A DNA stretch of 64,000 nucleotides from Protopterus annectens (GCF_019279795.1 NC_056737.1:39488515-39552514), one strand, 5' to 3'. Positions 11,600-22,252 are shown, counted from the stretch's first letter. Notes: a model not told the origin generated them from the sequence alone. Numbers and translations: made by a program.

Positions 11600-13510
11600 T
11601 TGGCCCACGCAGCAACCCTGAGGGGTTACCCGACTGCTCCACTCTGGAGGCAGTCGGGGGCATTTCTCGAGGCACCTGGCAGCTTGGGAGTCCATTACAG
11701 TGGATCGCTGGGTGCTTCAGATCATATCCAGAGGCTACAAAATCCCCTTTCTCAATTCCCTTCTCAGTTCCCAAAACCTCCCTGATGTCCCACCCAATCA
11801 GAGGGAGGCGGCAGCCGAGGAAATACTCCGGCTGCTAGAAAAAAAGAGCAATCCAGCACGTCCCCTCAGTCCAGTCTGGATCAGGCTTCTACTCCAGGTT
11901 CTTCTTGGTGCCAAAAAAGATGGGGGACTTGAGACCAATCTTCGACCTGTCCTTCCTGAACCTGTCAGTAGCCAAAGAAAAGTTCTGGATAGTCACACTT
12001 CAATCCATTCTCCCCCTTATGCAGGAGAACGACTGGATGTGCTCCATAAACCTCAAGGACGTGTACTACCACATTCTGATGGACAGACGATCCAGGAGGT
12101 TTCTCCGCTTCCGGCTGGGAGCCAGCCACTACCAATTCAGGGTCCTTCCCTTTGGTCTCACCACAGCCCCCAGGGTGTTCACCAAAGTGTTAACTGTTGT
12201 AGCGGCCCACCTGAGACTCCAGTGAATTCAGGTCTCCCTGTACCTGGACGACTGGCTCCTGACTGCCCCCACCAGGCATCTACTTTGCACGGCCAGGGAT
12301 TACTTTCTCCGACTAGCTCCCCGGCTGGGGATCATGATCATCATTGGGAAATCTTGCCTTCTTCCAACTCAAATCCTAGATTTCATCGGAGCCAGATTGA
12401 ACACAAACCAGCTTCTAGCCTTCTTGACTCTGGACCGGCTACGAACTCTGAAACTCCATGTACTGGCCCTTCTACAATCCCCAGCTCCCCCTGCGGAATT
12501 GGTCCTGAAGGTTCTAGGCTCGATGGCTGCAACCATCAAACTACTACCCATGGCGCGCCTGAACATGAGAGTTCTTCAATGGACCTTACAAGGCCAGTGG
12601 TCCTTGCTGCTACATCCCCTGAGCTTTCCCGTTCCTCTCAGCAGGGTGTGCAAGAAAGCCCTCTTATGGTGGCTCCAGTCTTCGGACCTCCAGAAGGGGC
12701 GCCCCTTCTCTGCGCCCCCTCCTCTAGCCACGGTGACCACGGAAGCCTCTCGCCTTGGGTGGGGGGGGCACTGCTTGGGCAGGACCGTCCAAGGCACGTG
12801 GAAACATTCGGAGACCTTATTGCATATCAATGTCCTAGAGATGAGAGCGGTGCTTTTGGCGTTGCAAGCACTTCAAAGCCTTCTTCCCTTAGGGACAATT
12901 GCGATCCAGACAGACATGTTGGTCGTCTGGTATATCAACAAACAAGGGGGAACCAGGTCCTATCCACTTTGTCGGGAGGTCATGAGACTGTGGGAATGGG
13001 CTACGTCCACGAACCACTTTCTCATAGCGATGCACATTCCAGGACGGTCCAACATTTTGGCAGACAGACTGAGTCGATCCATCCTGTCACCGTACGAGTG
13101 GTCTCTGAATCTGAAAGTAGCGAAGCAAATCTTCTCCAAATGGGGTCAACCTCGTTGCGATCTTTTCGCGCCTCCTTCGAAGAGGCGACTACTTCGCTCT
13201 AATTCCCCCACCCGGGGAATCCCCCAGAGACGCTCTGGTGCATGCTTGGCCACCCGGTCTACTGCATGCTTACCCTCCTCTGCCCCTGATGCTAAAGTTT
13301 TTACAGAAAGCCAGATGGTTGGGGAGCAGAATAATCCTCATTGCCCCATTCTGGCCTCGTCAAGCTTGGTTCCCTTATCTATGGTCTCATCTAGTGAATC
13401 CTCCATGGATTCTAGATCCCATCCCAGATCTGATCTCTCATCCGTCAGGCCTGTCAACCCCGAACCTGGACAACCTCAAGCTCACAGCTTGGTTTATCCA
13501 GTTCCACTGA
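11600..13510 (+). pseudogene. DIRS RT-RNase H-methyltransferase-like ORF (type 1, copy 1)
   Basis: RT blocks: DRWVLQIISRGYKIPF (11700), FLVPKKMGDLRPIFDLS (about 11900), a degraded 'DLKdaYyHI' (12050), LPFGLTTAPRVFTK (12148), and YLDDWLLT (about 12241), which keeps the catalytic DD. RNase H follows, with its first Asp replaced by Glu (VTTEAS, about 12751), then HINVLEMRAVLLAL and WYINKQGG. The MT-like tail has CDLFAPP (about 13158) and, after a frame change near 13190, YPPLPLMLKFLQKA and IAPFWPRQ. Breaks: an indel near 11845, TGA at 12223-12225, and an indel near 13190. In DIRS elements this protein makes the DNA copy and circle; the MT-like domain's role is unknown. Confidence 0.85.
11845..13202 (+). 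other. Open +2 frame overlapping the RT ORF (type 1, copy 1)
   Basis: After the indel near 11845 the frame that is +2 relative to RT stays open to 13202, about 450 codons. It is in the frame in which the recombinase of this element is read (allowing for the indel near 13190). The conceptual product is Ser/Pro/His-rich, without a recognised domain, and shares phrases with the equivalent frame of copy B (for example the LAPxCxHxAST segment). Overlap of RT and recombinase ORFs is known in DIRS elements; translation of this whole stretch is not shown here. See findings. Confidence 0.5.
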
Positions 13511-14528
13511 TAGCTAGGACTCCCGGTATCTCGTCCCCTGTCAAGGCTGTTCTAGTAGCCGCTCACAAGCCATCTACTAGAAGAATCTATAACAGCAAAT
13601 GGAAGCGTTTTTCTATTTGGGCAGAGCATCGGAACTTGGATCCCTTTACAGCTCCGTTGCCAGCAGTACTAGATTTTCTGTCAGGGTTATTCGACCAAGG
13701 TGCTAGCTCTTCTACGGTCAAAGTCCAGTTGGCCGCAATCTCTCATTATCATGTTGGCAATGATCTCGGCCCTCTGACGTCGTCCAAATTATGTAAGACC
13801 TTCCTAAAAGGCACCTTCTTACTAAGACCTCCGGTAAAAGATGCAGTCCCTTCTTGGGATTTAACTCTTGTACTTCAGTCTCTAACAGCTCCTCCCTTTG
13901 AGCCTGCAACTTCGGTGGATCTGAAGTAGTTATCTTGGAAGACAGCTTTTCTTGTTGCCATTACTTTGGCCAGAAGGGTCTCAGAGCTTCAAGCCTTTTG
14001 CGCCAAGCAACTGTATTTGGTTTTCCACAAAAATAGAGTCTCACTCAGGACCAACCCTTCCTTCCTGCCCAAAATTGCATCGGAATCTAATATCAACCAG
14101 TCAATTAATTTGCCAGTCTTCTTCCCAAATTACCAAAACAAAGGTGAATACAAGTTGCACTCGCTAGACGTACATAGGCAACTAAGATTCTATTTGACAG
14201 CTGACCACAGGAAATCTGACCAACTTTTTGTATCCTTTGCTAAGCCCTCCTTGGGAAAACCTGTCTCAAAAGTCACATTGTCCAGATGGATTTCCCGGTG
14301 TATTCTTTTGGCATATGAGAGTTCGGCCGGCCTGCACCTCAAGGAGTCCATGCCCATTCTACTCTATCAATCTCTACGGCCTTTCGATCTAGGGTGTCGT
14401 TGGATGACATTTGCTCAGCAGCCACTTGGGCTTCATCTCATACATTTATAAATCATTACAAATTGGATATTGTCTCCAGAGGGAGAGCATCCTTTGGCTC
14501 TGCAGTGCTCCGGAACATCCTTCCATGA
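13380..14528 (+). pseudogene. DIRS tyrosine recombinase (type 1, copy 1), catalytic Arg lost
   Basis: N-terminal arm-binding part: VLVAAHKPSTRRIYNSKWKR (about 13550) through FLKGTFLLRPP (about 13800). Catalytic part: LSWKTAFLVAITLARRVSEL (13930-13990, with the first catalytic Arg), LDVHRQLRFYL (about 14165), an HSTL sequence where relatives have HSTR (about 14354), and a HYKLDIVSRGR block with the nucleophile Tyr (about 14455), ending RNILP-stop at 14526-14528. Breaks: TAG at 13927-13929 replacing a conserved Phe codon, and a frame change near 14330. The HxxR to HxxL change removes a residue required for catalysis. The recombinase would integrate the circular intermediate. Confidence 0.85.
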
Positions 14529-14563
14529 GGACCTCCCAAGAATCAGGTAGCTGGGGACTCTGT

Positions 14564-14663
14564 CCCATAGGTTGATGGACAAATGAAGTTAACTACTACA
14601 GATTTAGAAGTTATGTACTTACCATAACGTTCCATCTGAGTAGGTAAACTTCATTTGTCAGCA
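14564..14663 (+). repeat. Internal complementary region of DIRS copy 1
   Basis: The first part (to about 14604) is the reverse complement of the left terminus (9003-9043). The second part (from about 14605) is the reverse complement of the last 60 bp of the right terminus (14859-14918). The junction between the two defines the ends of the element and models a head-to-tail circle junction. Confidence 0.9.
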
Positions 14664-14731
14664 ACCGTCCTTCCCTTCGTTAGAGGTTAGAGTAGGGAGA
14701 TGGTTCTTGGTATCGTATGGTCTATGGATAG

Positions 14732-14918
14732 GCAAACTCGATCTGAAGTCAGGAAGGGATAGCAGGGGATTATGGGCAAGGGGGTGGAGCTTGGAGCTCG
14801 GATCTTAGCTGTTGGAAGCTGCCAGCTCGGATCCGATATGGATCCGATAACCATAGTTTGCTGACAAATGAAGTTTACCTACTCAGATGGAACGCTATGG
14901 TAAGTACATAACTTCTAA
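14732..14918 (+). repeat. Right inverted terminal repeat of DIRS copy 1
   Basis: Pairs with 9003-9159. It starts at GCAAACTCGATCTGAAG and ends with GCTATGGTAAGTACATAACT and a few further bases. The last about 40 bp carry the right-end motif shared with all other DIRS copies in the window (TATGGTARGTxCA). Confidence 0.9.
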
Positions 14919-15239
14919 TTTTCTTATTTGTGTAGTACTTTTATATACACATTAGCCACTGATGAAACTTCCCCACCTCACATTTAAAATGCCTCTTACT
15001 ACATACTATTCAAATTTGCTTTGTAATATAACATGCAATTTACATTATGATTTGTTTTATTTTTAAATTAATTTTAATAAGAATAAAAACCTTTTCCTTC
15101 CAGTTATGTCTTCAGTCCTTTCAGTGCCCTACTAAACAATGATGAAATAAAGTAAGGATTTATGCATTAAAGACTATCCACCAGTATAACCTAATAAACT
15201 CCCAGTTTATTTAAACCATTTCTTCATGCAGAACCACAA
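14919..15239. other. AT-rich spacer
   Basis: About 320 bp, strongly AT-rich, between DIRS copy 1 and the L1 ORF1-like remnant. No coding block or repeat was recognised. Confidence 0.5.
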
Positions 15240-16753
15240 TTAATGTGTCTGAACTATACCTAATGGAATTTATGGTTTACATTTTCACATCTATTCACTT
15301 TGTTCCTGGTCATCTTTGTGATCATCGGGACCTCCAAAAGTTGGTTTCTGGTTCAAGTCCAAAGTACTCATGATTCTTCCTGTCAGCTTCTGGAGTTTTT
15401 TCTGCCACTCAATCATTTTCACTTGGAGCATTTGAAAAGGTTTCCTTGGCAAAGTCTCTATATGTGCCTTGTAATTGTGAGAAAAATAAGAAACAGAGTC
15501 CCCTTCAACTTGCTGCCTCAGTCTTGTTGATTAAACATTTGTATGGCCTGTTCTGCATCCAGAAATGTATGTGATCCTCTGGGGAAAAAAATGTGAAGAC
15601 AAATGGTAAATAATTTGAAATGCTGGGCCCCACTAGACCAAGTCCCAAAACATGTAGACTGAATGGCCAAAGAAAACGTACTTGCATATACTAAGTCCGA
15701 GATTGCCTTTTCCTGGAATATTCATTTTCCTCTGAGGCTTGGTGATCTCAGAGTTGGTATATATAAGTTTGGGAGTGTGGAGGTCTTAGAGACAACATCA
15801 AGGGGTGCAGGGAGGCTTTCCTTCTGCAAAATAGAAGCTTAAAAGTGAAGAGCAATGTTTGAGATTTGCTGTTCTCCTTGATTTGTGATTTTTTTTTTTA
15901 CAGTCTGTTGTCATTCGGTGTTGTGAGCGCTGACTTTGCAATAGGAAGTCCAGCTGGGAGAGCAACTTAAATCTTATTTCTACCTCAATATCCCCTGATT
16001 GCTGGGATAAAATTGCTTGTGTTCTACCTAGTGCATAGTGAGTAATTATTTTCCACAAAAACTCTCATTTTTTAATATTTTTCCTTTATGCCACAGTTTT
16101 GTCAGGAACAGCTCTTTCTGCTGGCATGACTGCACTTTTACTAGATTCAGAGTTCGCTGTATTCTCATTGACAGTTGGAGCATACAGATGATGTGCTGTC
16201 TCAGTTAAAAAATCCTTTTGTGGAATACCAGTCTTCTTCTTATTTGTACTTTCACAAAATTAATGCAGTGTATTCCTTCCAGTTTTTTTTTGGTATACCA
16301 GAAAATGTCAGTTTTTCTCATGATTTGCCTTGTAACTCAGCTATTTTTGAGCTAACTCTTGATTAGCATCATATTTCATCAGACTTTTCTTCATTTCATC
16401 CTCTAATATCTGTAGTTTTTTAGCTCATCTGAATATCTACTTAAAACTTTTTCTATTATTTCCAGCCCTTTATTAGTTGATTTTATATCTTCATCCAATG
16501 TCTGACTTATATAAACATTTCTTAGTGCATTTGATTTATTTTTCCTCTGAATTTCCTGTACTAAAGTTGAAACTTGAACTGCTTTTTGTTGAACAGCTGT
16601 AAGGTTCTTCTCAGCCAGAGTTTCTTCATCCTTTTTTCTGACTGATTTTCTCTCACTTTCTCTAGCTTTCTTCTTTGCTGTCTTCCAGGCAGTGTAATTG
16701 CTAAGCCAGTAAATTAATTTTACCCATATTGATAATATTTGTGATATATGATG
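15240..16753 (-). pseudogene. L1 ORF1-like remnant (coiled coil and C-terminal part)
   Basis: Minus-strand translation from about 16700 gives a basic, Glu/Lys-rich, coiled-coil-like segment (about 16680-16380; KSVRKKDEETLAEKNLTAVQ in one frame, then IxSTNKGLEIIEKVLSRYSD). Shorter pieces follow, including an 'IHFWMQNRPYKCLINKTEA' segment near 15560 and a basic tail to about 15300. This order (N-terminal coil, RRM-like middle, C-terminal domain) resembles L1-type ORF1 RNA-binding protein, but similarity is weak and stops are frequent. DIRS element A2 begins immediately at 16754. The missing N-terminal part may lie at 39170-39507, on the far side of the DIRS cluster. Confidence 0.35.
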
Positions 16754-16924
16754 ATGTTCTTCATCTCACATTGCTGCAGTCCTTACACTTGGGTAGTCCG
16801 CTGTCCTCTGTCGGCCCGAATATCAAAGTATAAGGCTGACGTCGGTCAAGGTGCATTTGACTGACATCAGGACGTCAAGGTACAAATGCGCATGACCGAC
16901 GTCATATCCTCAGTCTTTTTTGCC
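16754..16924 (+). repeat. Left inverted terminal repeat of A2
   Basis: Pairs with 22051-22252. It includes CATTGCTGCAGTCCTTACAC and ends near CTCAGTCTTTTTTGCC. The repeated GACGTC words (CRE-like palindromes) inside the arm are noted only as sequence; no regulatory role is claimed. Confidence 0.9.
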
Positions 16925-17069
16925 GCATGGTCCGATGCAGAAGCAGCATTGCAAGTGCCGGTTGGCGTTCTGAGATTTTTCGATTTCGAAGTTTCAGACC
17001 GAGTTCAAAGTTGGCCAAGTACCCCGTTGGGGAATATTTTAGTTTTTTCTTGCCTCAGTGATTTACCGG

Positions 17070-18796
17070 ATGTCAGAAAAAGTGAATAATTGCATTTCTT
17101 GTGGGAAACAGATACCGCATAGAGATTATCATACTTTGTGTATTCCTTGTTTAGGGCCTGAGCACGGCGTTGTTGGGTGTCGCCTTGTGCTAGATTCAAT
17201 AAACGCACTATAAAGAGAAGGTTGGATTGTGCCAGGTTAGTCTTTGGGAAGCGGTGCAATTATAAAATGCCGTCGGATGCTCCGCCCGCTTCTTCAAGAA
17301 GCGCAAGGACAAAGCAGTTAAGCCTAGGCTAGAAGAACCGTCTGTACCGGACGCCGGTTCTTTAGAGGTGTCGGTGGAGCCGGTGGTTCCACCGGAGGTT
17401 TCTTTGGGTTCCCAGGGAGAGACTTTGTTATTGCAAGATGTGGCCTCTCAGGAGGCAGGTCAGGCTGAAGGGGCTTCTCAGGTTACTATACTCGCCTCCC
17501 TTCCTAGGGTGGCTAGGCCCTCTCCTTCTGTTTCCAAGGCTTCTCCCAGAGGCAGGCCAGGTTCAGCTTCAGTTGGTGTCACCCCTAGTTCTTCAGGAAC
17601 TGTGCCCAAGAAGCATATGCTTAAAATGGCAGAAGATTTGATTTCTTTGATTAGGGGTTCTTTGCCCCTCCTGATAAGAGACCTAGGGTGGAGCCTGAGC
17701 CAGGGAGTTTTGAGCAGGCTTGGATGTTTCCGAGTCTTCGGCTGAAGACTTGCAGGAGTATTCTCCTTATTCTGACTCTGATGTGGATGATTCTACTCCT
17801 TCTGCTTCTCCTCCTGAGGATTTTTCTTTTCAGAAACTCTTCATTCTATGAGGGAGCATTTTAAGTGGGAAGGTCAGGACTTCTCTGATTCCAGGAAAAG
17901 GCTTAGAGAATTTTTGTTTTACCCCAGCATAGGCCTTTGGCTATACCTCCTGTTTTAGATGTGGTGGAAGATGTTTTTGCAGAGGCTTCTCTTAATCCTG
18001 ATTCTTTGCCTCCTGCTCCTGTTAAACCGGATAGATATTACAGGGTGCCTGAAGCTCATAAGTATCTTTTAAGAGTCCTAGGGCAGACCCAGAAACTGTT
18101 AGTCAGGGGCCTAAAGGTGTTAAGGCTTCTGTTGTCAAGAATCCGGTTCCTTCAGACAAAGAGGCCAAGGCTTTGGATAGATGGGGAAAGAAAGTTTATA
18201 CTTCTTCCACTCTAGCTATGAGGGCTTTGAATTGCCAGTTTCACATGTTAAAATACCAAAACTATCTCCTTTCACAATTGAAGTCTAAGGTTGATGCTCT
18301 GGCGGAAGGTATTGATTGTAAAGAGTTGCAAGATTTAGTACATGTTTCTGAACAGGTGGGTAAGCATTCTTTGCAATGTGGTTTTGATGCTGTACAGGCC
18401 TCGTCTAGGGTGGCTGCCACTGAGTCAGTTCTTCGCAGGCACGCCTGGCTGAGGGATCAGAATTTTTCTGACCATGTTAAGACAAGGATTTTAGATGCTC
18501 CTTTACAATCTGATGTGTTGTTTGGTTCTCCTGTTGAGACAGTTTTAAAGAAAATGGAAGACAAGGCTAAGTCTATGCAGACTGTTAAAGATTTTTTGCA
18601 GGTTCAGCCTCCAAAGTTTAGTAGAAATTGGCCTACTAAGGGGTGGATGTATCCTTCTTATGATTCCCAGTCTAGGGGTAGATCTAGACGTGGTAGGGGC
18701 AGAGCTCAGGGCTCTTTCAGGCCTAGAACAGGGAGTTCTCCTGCACAGTCTTCAGGTGAGGGCAGGGGTCAGTCCTTTCGTAAACAGACCCAATGA
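17070..18796 (+). pseudogene. gag: DIRS gag of A2 (two or three frameshifts)
   Basis: ATG at 17070 gives MSEKVNNCISCGKQIPHRDY, the start of the conserved Cys/His cluster (CxxC-x8-H-x2-CxxCLG-x2-H-x4-C, to about 17180). An indel near 17185 then breaks the frame. The middle part is Ser/Pro/Glu-rich, and AEDLISLIRGS at about 17630 is conserved in E and D. The C-terminal 207 codons (18173-18796) are continuous: MDRWGKKVYTSSTLAMRALN, then a helical LQxLxH..QVGKHxLQCGFDA region, AKSMQTVKDFLQVQPP, and an Arg/Gly-rich basic tail (about 18670-18790) likely to bind RNA. It overlaps the start of the open RT frame. Confidence 0.8.
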
Positions 18797-20704
18797 CCTA
18801 CCTTTTCAGCTGCCAGAGCCTTCTCGTCTGGCAGCACCTTTGGGAGGAAGGTTGGCACTTTTCAAAGAAAATTGGAGTTTAATTACCCAAGACAGATGGG
18901 TATTGGATATCATACACCACGGTTACAGGTTTTATTTCCATACCTTGCCTCCTTTCACAGGCATGCCAGATGTTCCTCCTCCACAAAGAATAGAGGCTCA
19001 CAAGCAAATTTCTCTGTTACTCCAAATAGGGGCCATTCAGCCGGTCCCTATGCCAGAAGTGGGCCTAGGATTTTATTCTCGCCTGTTCCTAGTACCAAAG
19101 AAAGGGAACACGTGGAGACCAATTTTGGACTTATCTATCCTCAACACTTATCTGGACATTCCCAAGTTCAAAATGTTGACGTTACAGCAGCTTTTACCTC
19201 TGCTGGGCAAAGATCATTGGATGGTAACTTTAGATCTCAAGGAGGCTTATCTTCATGTTCCTATCAGACTGAGTTGCAGGAAGTATCTGCGTTTTCGAGC
19301 TGGGACTTCTCATTATCAGTTCTCTGCATTGCCCTTTGGCTTATCTACTGCGCCCAGAGTGTTCACAAAGGTTCTGGCTCCAGTGATAGCTTTCCTCAGG
19401 TTAAAAGGAATACAGATTTATCCCTATTTGGACGATTGCCTGATTCTGGCTCAGGAAAGGGACGAGCCTCTTCATCATTTGGATTATGTGATAGCAGTGC
19501 TAAGATGCCTGGGGTATTCTGTGAACGAAATAAAGTCCAGTTTAGTACCCTCTCAAGACATGTGCTTTCTGGGTGTGAGACTGAATACAGCATCCCAGAT
19601 GGCCTTTTTGACCCCGGACAAACAAAAGAATCTTTCCCTTTACTTTCATCAGTTGTCTCATCAGTCCGGGCTGACTGCAAGGACAGTCCTTCAAGCCTTA
19701 GGGTTCATGGCATCTTGTATTCTGGTGCTTCCCAATGCCAAACTGCATATGAGGAAGCTACAATGGTATCTCAAAAATGTATGGACACAGCACTGCCAGG
19801 ATTTGGACACTGTCATTCAAATAATACCTTGCATTCAAAAGGAATTTTTGTGGTGGGCTCAGGAATGTCACCTAAACAAGGGACTCTCTGTGACCCGGCC
19901 AGAGGCAAGTCAGATTCTAACGACAGATGCCTCAGACAAAGCTTGGGGAGCTCATCTGAATGGAAAGTGGATACAAGACAAGTGGCCTGCCAGACTACAA
20001 CATCTACATATCAACTTGAAAGAGATGTTAGCAGTCCAGTTTGCGTTAATAGCTTTCAAGGATTTACTACTTCCAGGGCAGGTGTTGATTCTAACAGACA
20101 ACACAACTGTCATGTGGTACATCAACAAGCAAGGCGGAACACATTCTTATCCTCTATGCAGGCAAGCAATGATTTTGTGGGAGACTGCTCTCAGTTTACA
20201 GCTAAATCTTCAGGCAAGGTTTCTGCCGGGAGCACAGAACTCCTTAGCAGATGTGTTGAGCAGACAAATTATGGATCCCCACGAGTGGAAATTGGATCCT
20301 CATGTATTTCAGAAATTGACAGTGTCATGGGGAACTCCAGACATAGATCTGTTCGCTTCCCCACTAAACCACCAGCTGCCACAGTTTTGCACAAAAAGGT
20401 TTCATCCCACAGCTTGGAGAGTGGATGCTCTTTCTTTCAATTGGAGCAATCTTCATGTGTATGCCTTTCCGCCTCTGCCTCTCCTCCCAAAGGTACTACT
20501 AAAGGCCAGACAAGACAAGCCAAGGATGATTTTGATAGCTCCAGATTGGCCTCGACAGCATTGGTACCCATTACTGAGGAGCCTGGTACGGAAGCCTCCA
20601 TGGCCTTTGCCTTGATTCCACACCTGTTGTCTCAGGAGGACAGTCATTTGCTCAATGTCAAGCTTCACTCTCTGCACCTAACAGCCTGGCATATTCTGTT
20701 TTGA
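18660..20704 (+). CDS. DIRS RT-RNase H-methyltransferase-like polyprotein of A2
   Basis: Open for 651 codons to 20615. Recognisable RT homology starts at about 18800 (LPEPSRLAAPLGGRLALF). RT motifs: FYSRLFLVPKKGNTWRPILD (about 19070), LDLKEAYLHVPI (about 19230), LPFGLSTAPRVFTK (about 19330) and PYLDDCLI (19421-19446, catalytic DD). RNase H: TTDAS (about 19922), HINLKEMLAV (about 20010), TDNTTVMWYINKQGG (about 20095) and NSLADVLSR (about 20240). MT-like domain: DIDLFASP (about 20340), YAFPPLPLLPKVLLKA (about 20460) and LIAPDWPRQHWYPLL (about 20540). A 1-bp deletion relative to E near 20600 shifts the last about 30 codons into another frame, which ends at 20704. The protein would copy RNA into circular DNA. 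The start codon is not certain, because the ORF overlaps gag. Confidence 0.9.
18872..20704 (+). other. 610-codon open +2 frame overlapping RT-RNase H-MT (A2)
   Basis: A stop-free ORF with its own ATG (MEFNYPRQMGIG) lies +2 relative to the RT frame and spans the entire RT, RNase H and MT-like region. Before the 1-bp deletion near 20600 it is in phase with the recombinase frame; after it, it runs in the RT frame. Without the deletion it would read into the recombinase. The product is Ser-rich (about 15-20 per cent by eye), with no recognised domain. Established knowledge: DIRS elements have overlapping RT and YR ORFs. Inference: this could be a long N-terminal extension of the recombinase, or frame openness without translation. 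Confidence 0.55.
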
Positions 20705-21737
20705 ACCATAGTGGGCCTCCACTTCCACAGCAAGTTTTGAATGTTATTTTGGAAGCTAGAAGGCCTAGTACAAGGAAAGTGTACGCAGAAAAATGGAAGA
20801 GATTTTTATTTTGGAGTGCAGCAAAGGATTTTGATGTTTCTGAGCCTAATTTAAGTGTGGCTCTTCAATATCTTACTGAGTTACTGGACAAAGGTTTGTC
20901 CTTCTCTTCTATTAAGGTTCATGCTGCAGCAATTTCGCTCACTATGATTGTGACCCACCATTGTTTTCTCATCCTTTGTTCAAGCAATTTCTTAGAGGGC
21001 AAAGAATATAAGACCCCCAAGAGCTCCTACTCCTGCTTGGGATCTCAATTTTGTGTTGGAGAAACTCACTCTACAACCTTTTGAGCCTGCAGCTACTGCT
21101 GAATTAAAGTTTTATCATGGAAGACTGCTTTTTGTTGGCTATTTCCTCTGCAAGAAGGGTTTCTGAGTTGCAGGCCCTTATGGCAGTTGAGCCTTTCTTA
21201 ATTTTCCATAAGGATAGGGTATCTTTACGCACTAATCCTTCCTTTATGCCTAAAGTGGTTTCTAGTGTGGCTTTAAACCAAACTATTCATTTGCCTACCT
21301 TTTATGCAAATCCCCAAAATAAAGGGGAAAAGATTTTGCACACTTTAGATGTACACAGGCAGTTGCGATATTATTTGGACAGAACTAAAGGGTTCAGGCA
21401 GTCTCAGCAGTTGTTTGTTTCTTTTGCTTTGAGTTCTCAGGGCAAGCCTGTGTCAAAACAAACTATTTCTAAGTGGATTGGGTTTTGCATTGCTTTCTGT
21501 TATTCCCATCATGGCAAGGAAGTTCCAGCTGGGATTAGGCCTCATTCCACTAGGGCTACTGCCACTTCAACAGCTTGTGTGAGAGGGGTGGCAACTAAGG
21601 ATGTTTTGGAGGCAGCTACTTGGAGTTCAGTGCATATTTTTTCCAGGCATTATCACCTACCACTTTACTCTAAATCCAGGGCTGGTTTTGCCACTGCTGT
21701 TTTGCAGGGCATTTTGGCAGCTCCTGCTTCCTTATAA
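20701..21737 (+). pseudogene. DIRS tyrosine recombinase of A2 (catalytic residues intact, one frame break)
   Basis: N-terminal part 20701-20945: VNVILEARRPSTRK-type core-binding segment, KWKRFLFWSA, and LTELLDKGLSFSSIKVHAAA. A frame break lies between about 20940 and 21110. The catalytic part 21117-21737 is continuous, with ISSARRVSELQAL (first Arg, about 21155), LDVHRQLRYYLDR (about 21345), RPHSTRATATS (HxxR, about 21540), and WSSVHIFSRHYHLP with the Tyr nucleophile (about 21651), then AGFATAVLQGILAAPASL-stop. The enzyme would integrate the element's circular DNA by site-specific strand exchange. All catalytic residues are present, unlike type-1 copies 1 and B. Confidence 0.88.
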
Positions 21738-21771
21738 TTTGGCCATCCTCCCTTACCTCTGCTTTGGGATT

Positions 21772-21881
21772 CTACCCAAGTGTAAGGACTGCAGCAATGT
21801 GAGATGAAGAACATAGTACAGTTTTGTACCTACCATAAATGTAGATGTTCGAAGATCCACATTGCTGCAGTCCAATTTACC
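21772..21881 (+). repeat. Internal complementary region of A2
   Basis: From CTACCCAAGTGTAAGGACTG to about 21823 it is the reverse complement of the left end. From AGTACAGTTTTG onwards it is the reverse complement of the right end. The junction (GAACAT|AGTACAG) fixes the termini used here. Confidence 0.9.
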
Positions 21882-22050
21882 CTCCCTCCTTCCCCTCTGT
21901 AGTTAGAGGCGGTTGTGTGGGTTGGGTTGTCAATTGGGTGTATATTGTATATTGTATATATTGTACATATTTTTAGTGCTAGGTTGGTTGGTTGTTGGTT
22001 TGCTGTCTTTTGGTTTTTGACCTTTATTTTTAGGGTCTTCTGACATCTGG

Positions 22051-22252
22051 GGCAAGAAAAGACTGAGGATATGACGTCGGTCATGCGCATTTGTACCCTG
22101 ACGTCCTGATGTCAGTCAAATGCGCCTTGACCGACGTCAGCCTCATACTTTGATATTCGGGCCGACCGAGGACAGCGGACTACCCAAGTGTAAGGACTGC
22201 AGCAATGTGGATCTTCGAACATCTACATTTATGGTAGGTACAAAACTGTACT
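22051..22252 (+). repeat. Right inverted terminal repeat of A2
   Basis: Pairs with 16754-16924 and is about 30 bp longer because of the right-end extension CATTTATGGTAGGTACAAAA and following CTGTACT. Element D starts at the next base. Confidence 0.9.

Larger units (their letters stand above)
9003..14918 (+). mobile_element. DIRS-type retrotransposon, type 1, copy 1 (complete length, decayed)
   Basis: Full-length DIRS element by structure. It has inverted terminal repeats (9003-9159 and 14732-14918) and an internal complementary region (14564-14663) that is the reverse complement of the left end joined to the right end. In between lie gag, RT-RNase H-MT and tyrosine recombinase coding regions in that order. 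No target-site duplication is evident, as expected for recombinase-mediated insertion. Coding regions carry several frameshifts and stops, and the recombinase has lost the arginine of its HxxR motif, so this copy is dead. The ends are placed from the ICR junction, accurate to about 3 bp. It is a relative of copy B (25553-31633). Confidence 0.9.
16754..22252 (+). mobile_element. DIRS-type retrotransposon, type 2, element A2 (best preserved)
   Basis: Structurally complete. It has inverted terminal repeats 16754-16924 and 22051-22252, and an internal complementary region at 21772-21881 joining reverse complements of both ends. The order is gag, RT-RNase H-MT, tyrosine recombinase. The RT ORF is uninterrupted to 20615, recombinase catalytic motifs are all visible, and only a few indels are seen (gag; one near 20600; one near 20950-21110). 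The right end abuts the left end of element D without intervening sequence. There is no target-site duplication. Confidence 0.92.

Noticed and set aside
10904-11695. 263-codon minus-strand frame opposite DIRS gag
   Set aside because: It is antisense to a region whose plus-strand blocks are shared with copy B, so it is an open shadow.
16850-16910. GACGTC palindromes in type-2 terminal repeats as CREB sites
   Set aside because: They are part of the repeat arms and vary between A2, D and E. No evidence of regulatory use can be drawn from sequence alone.
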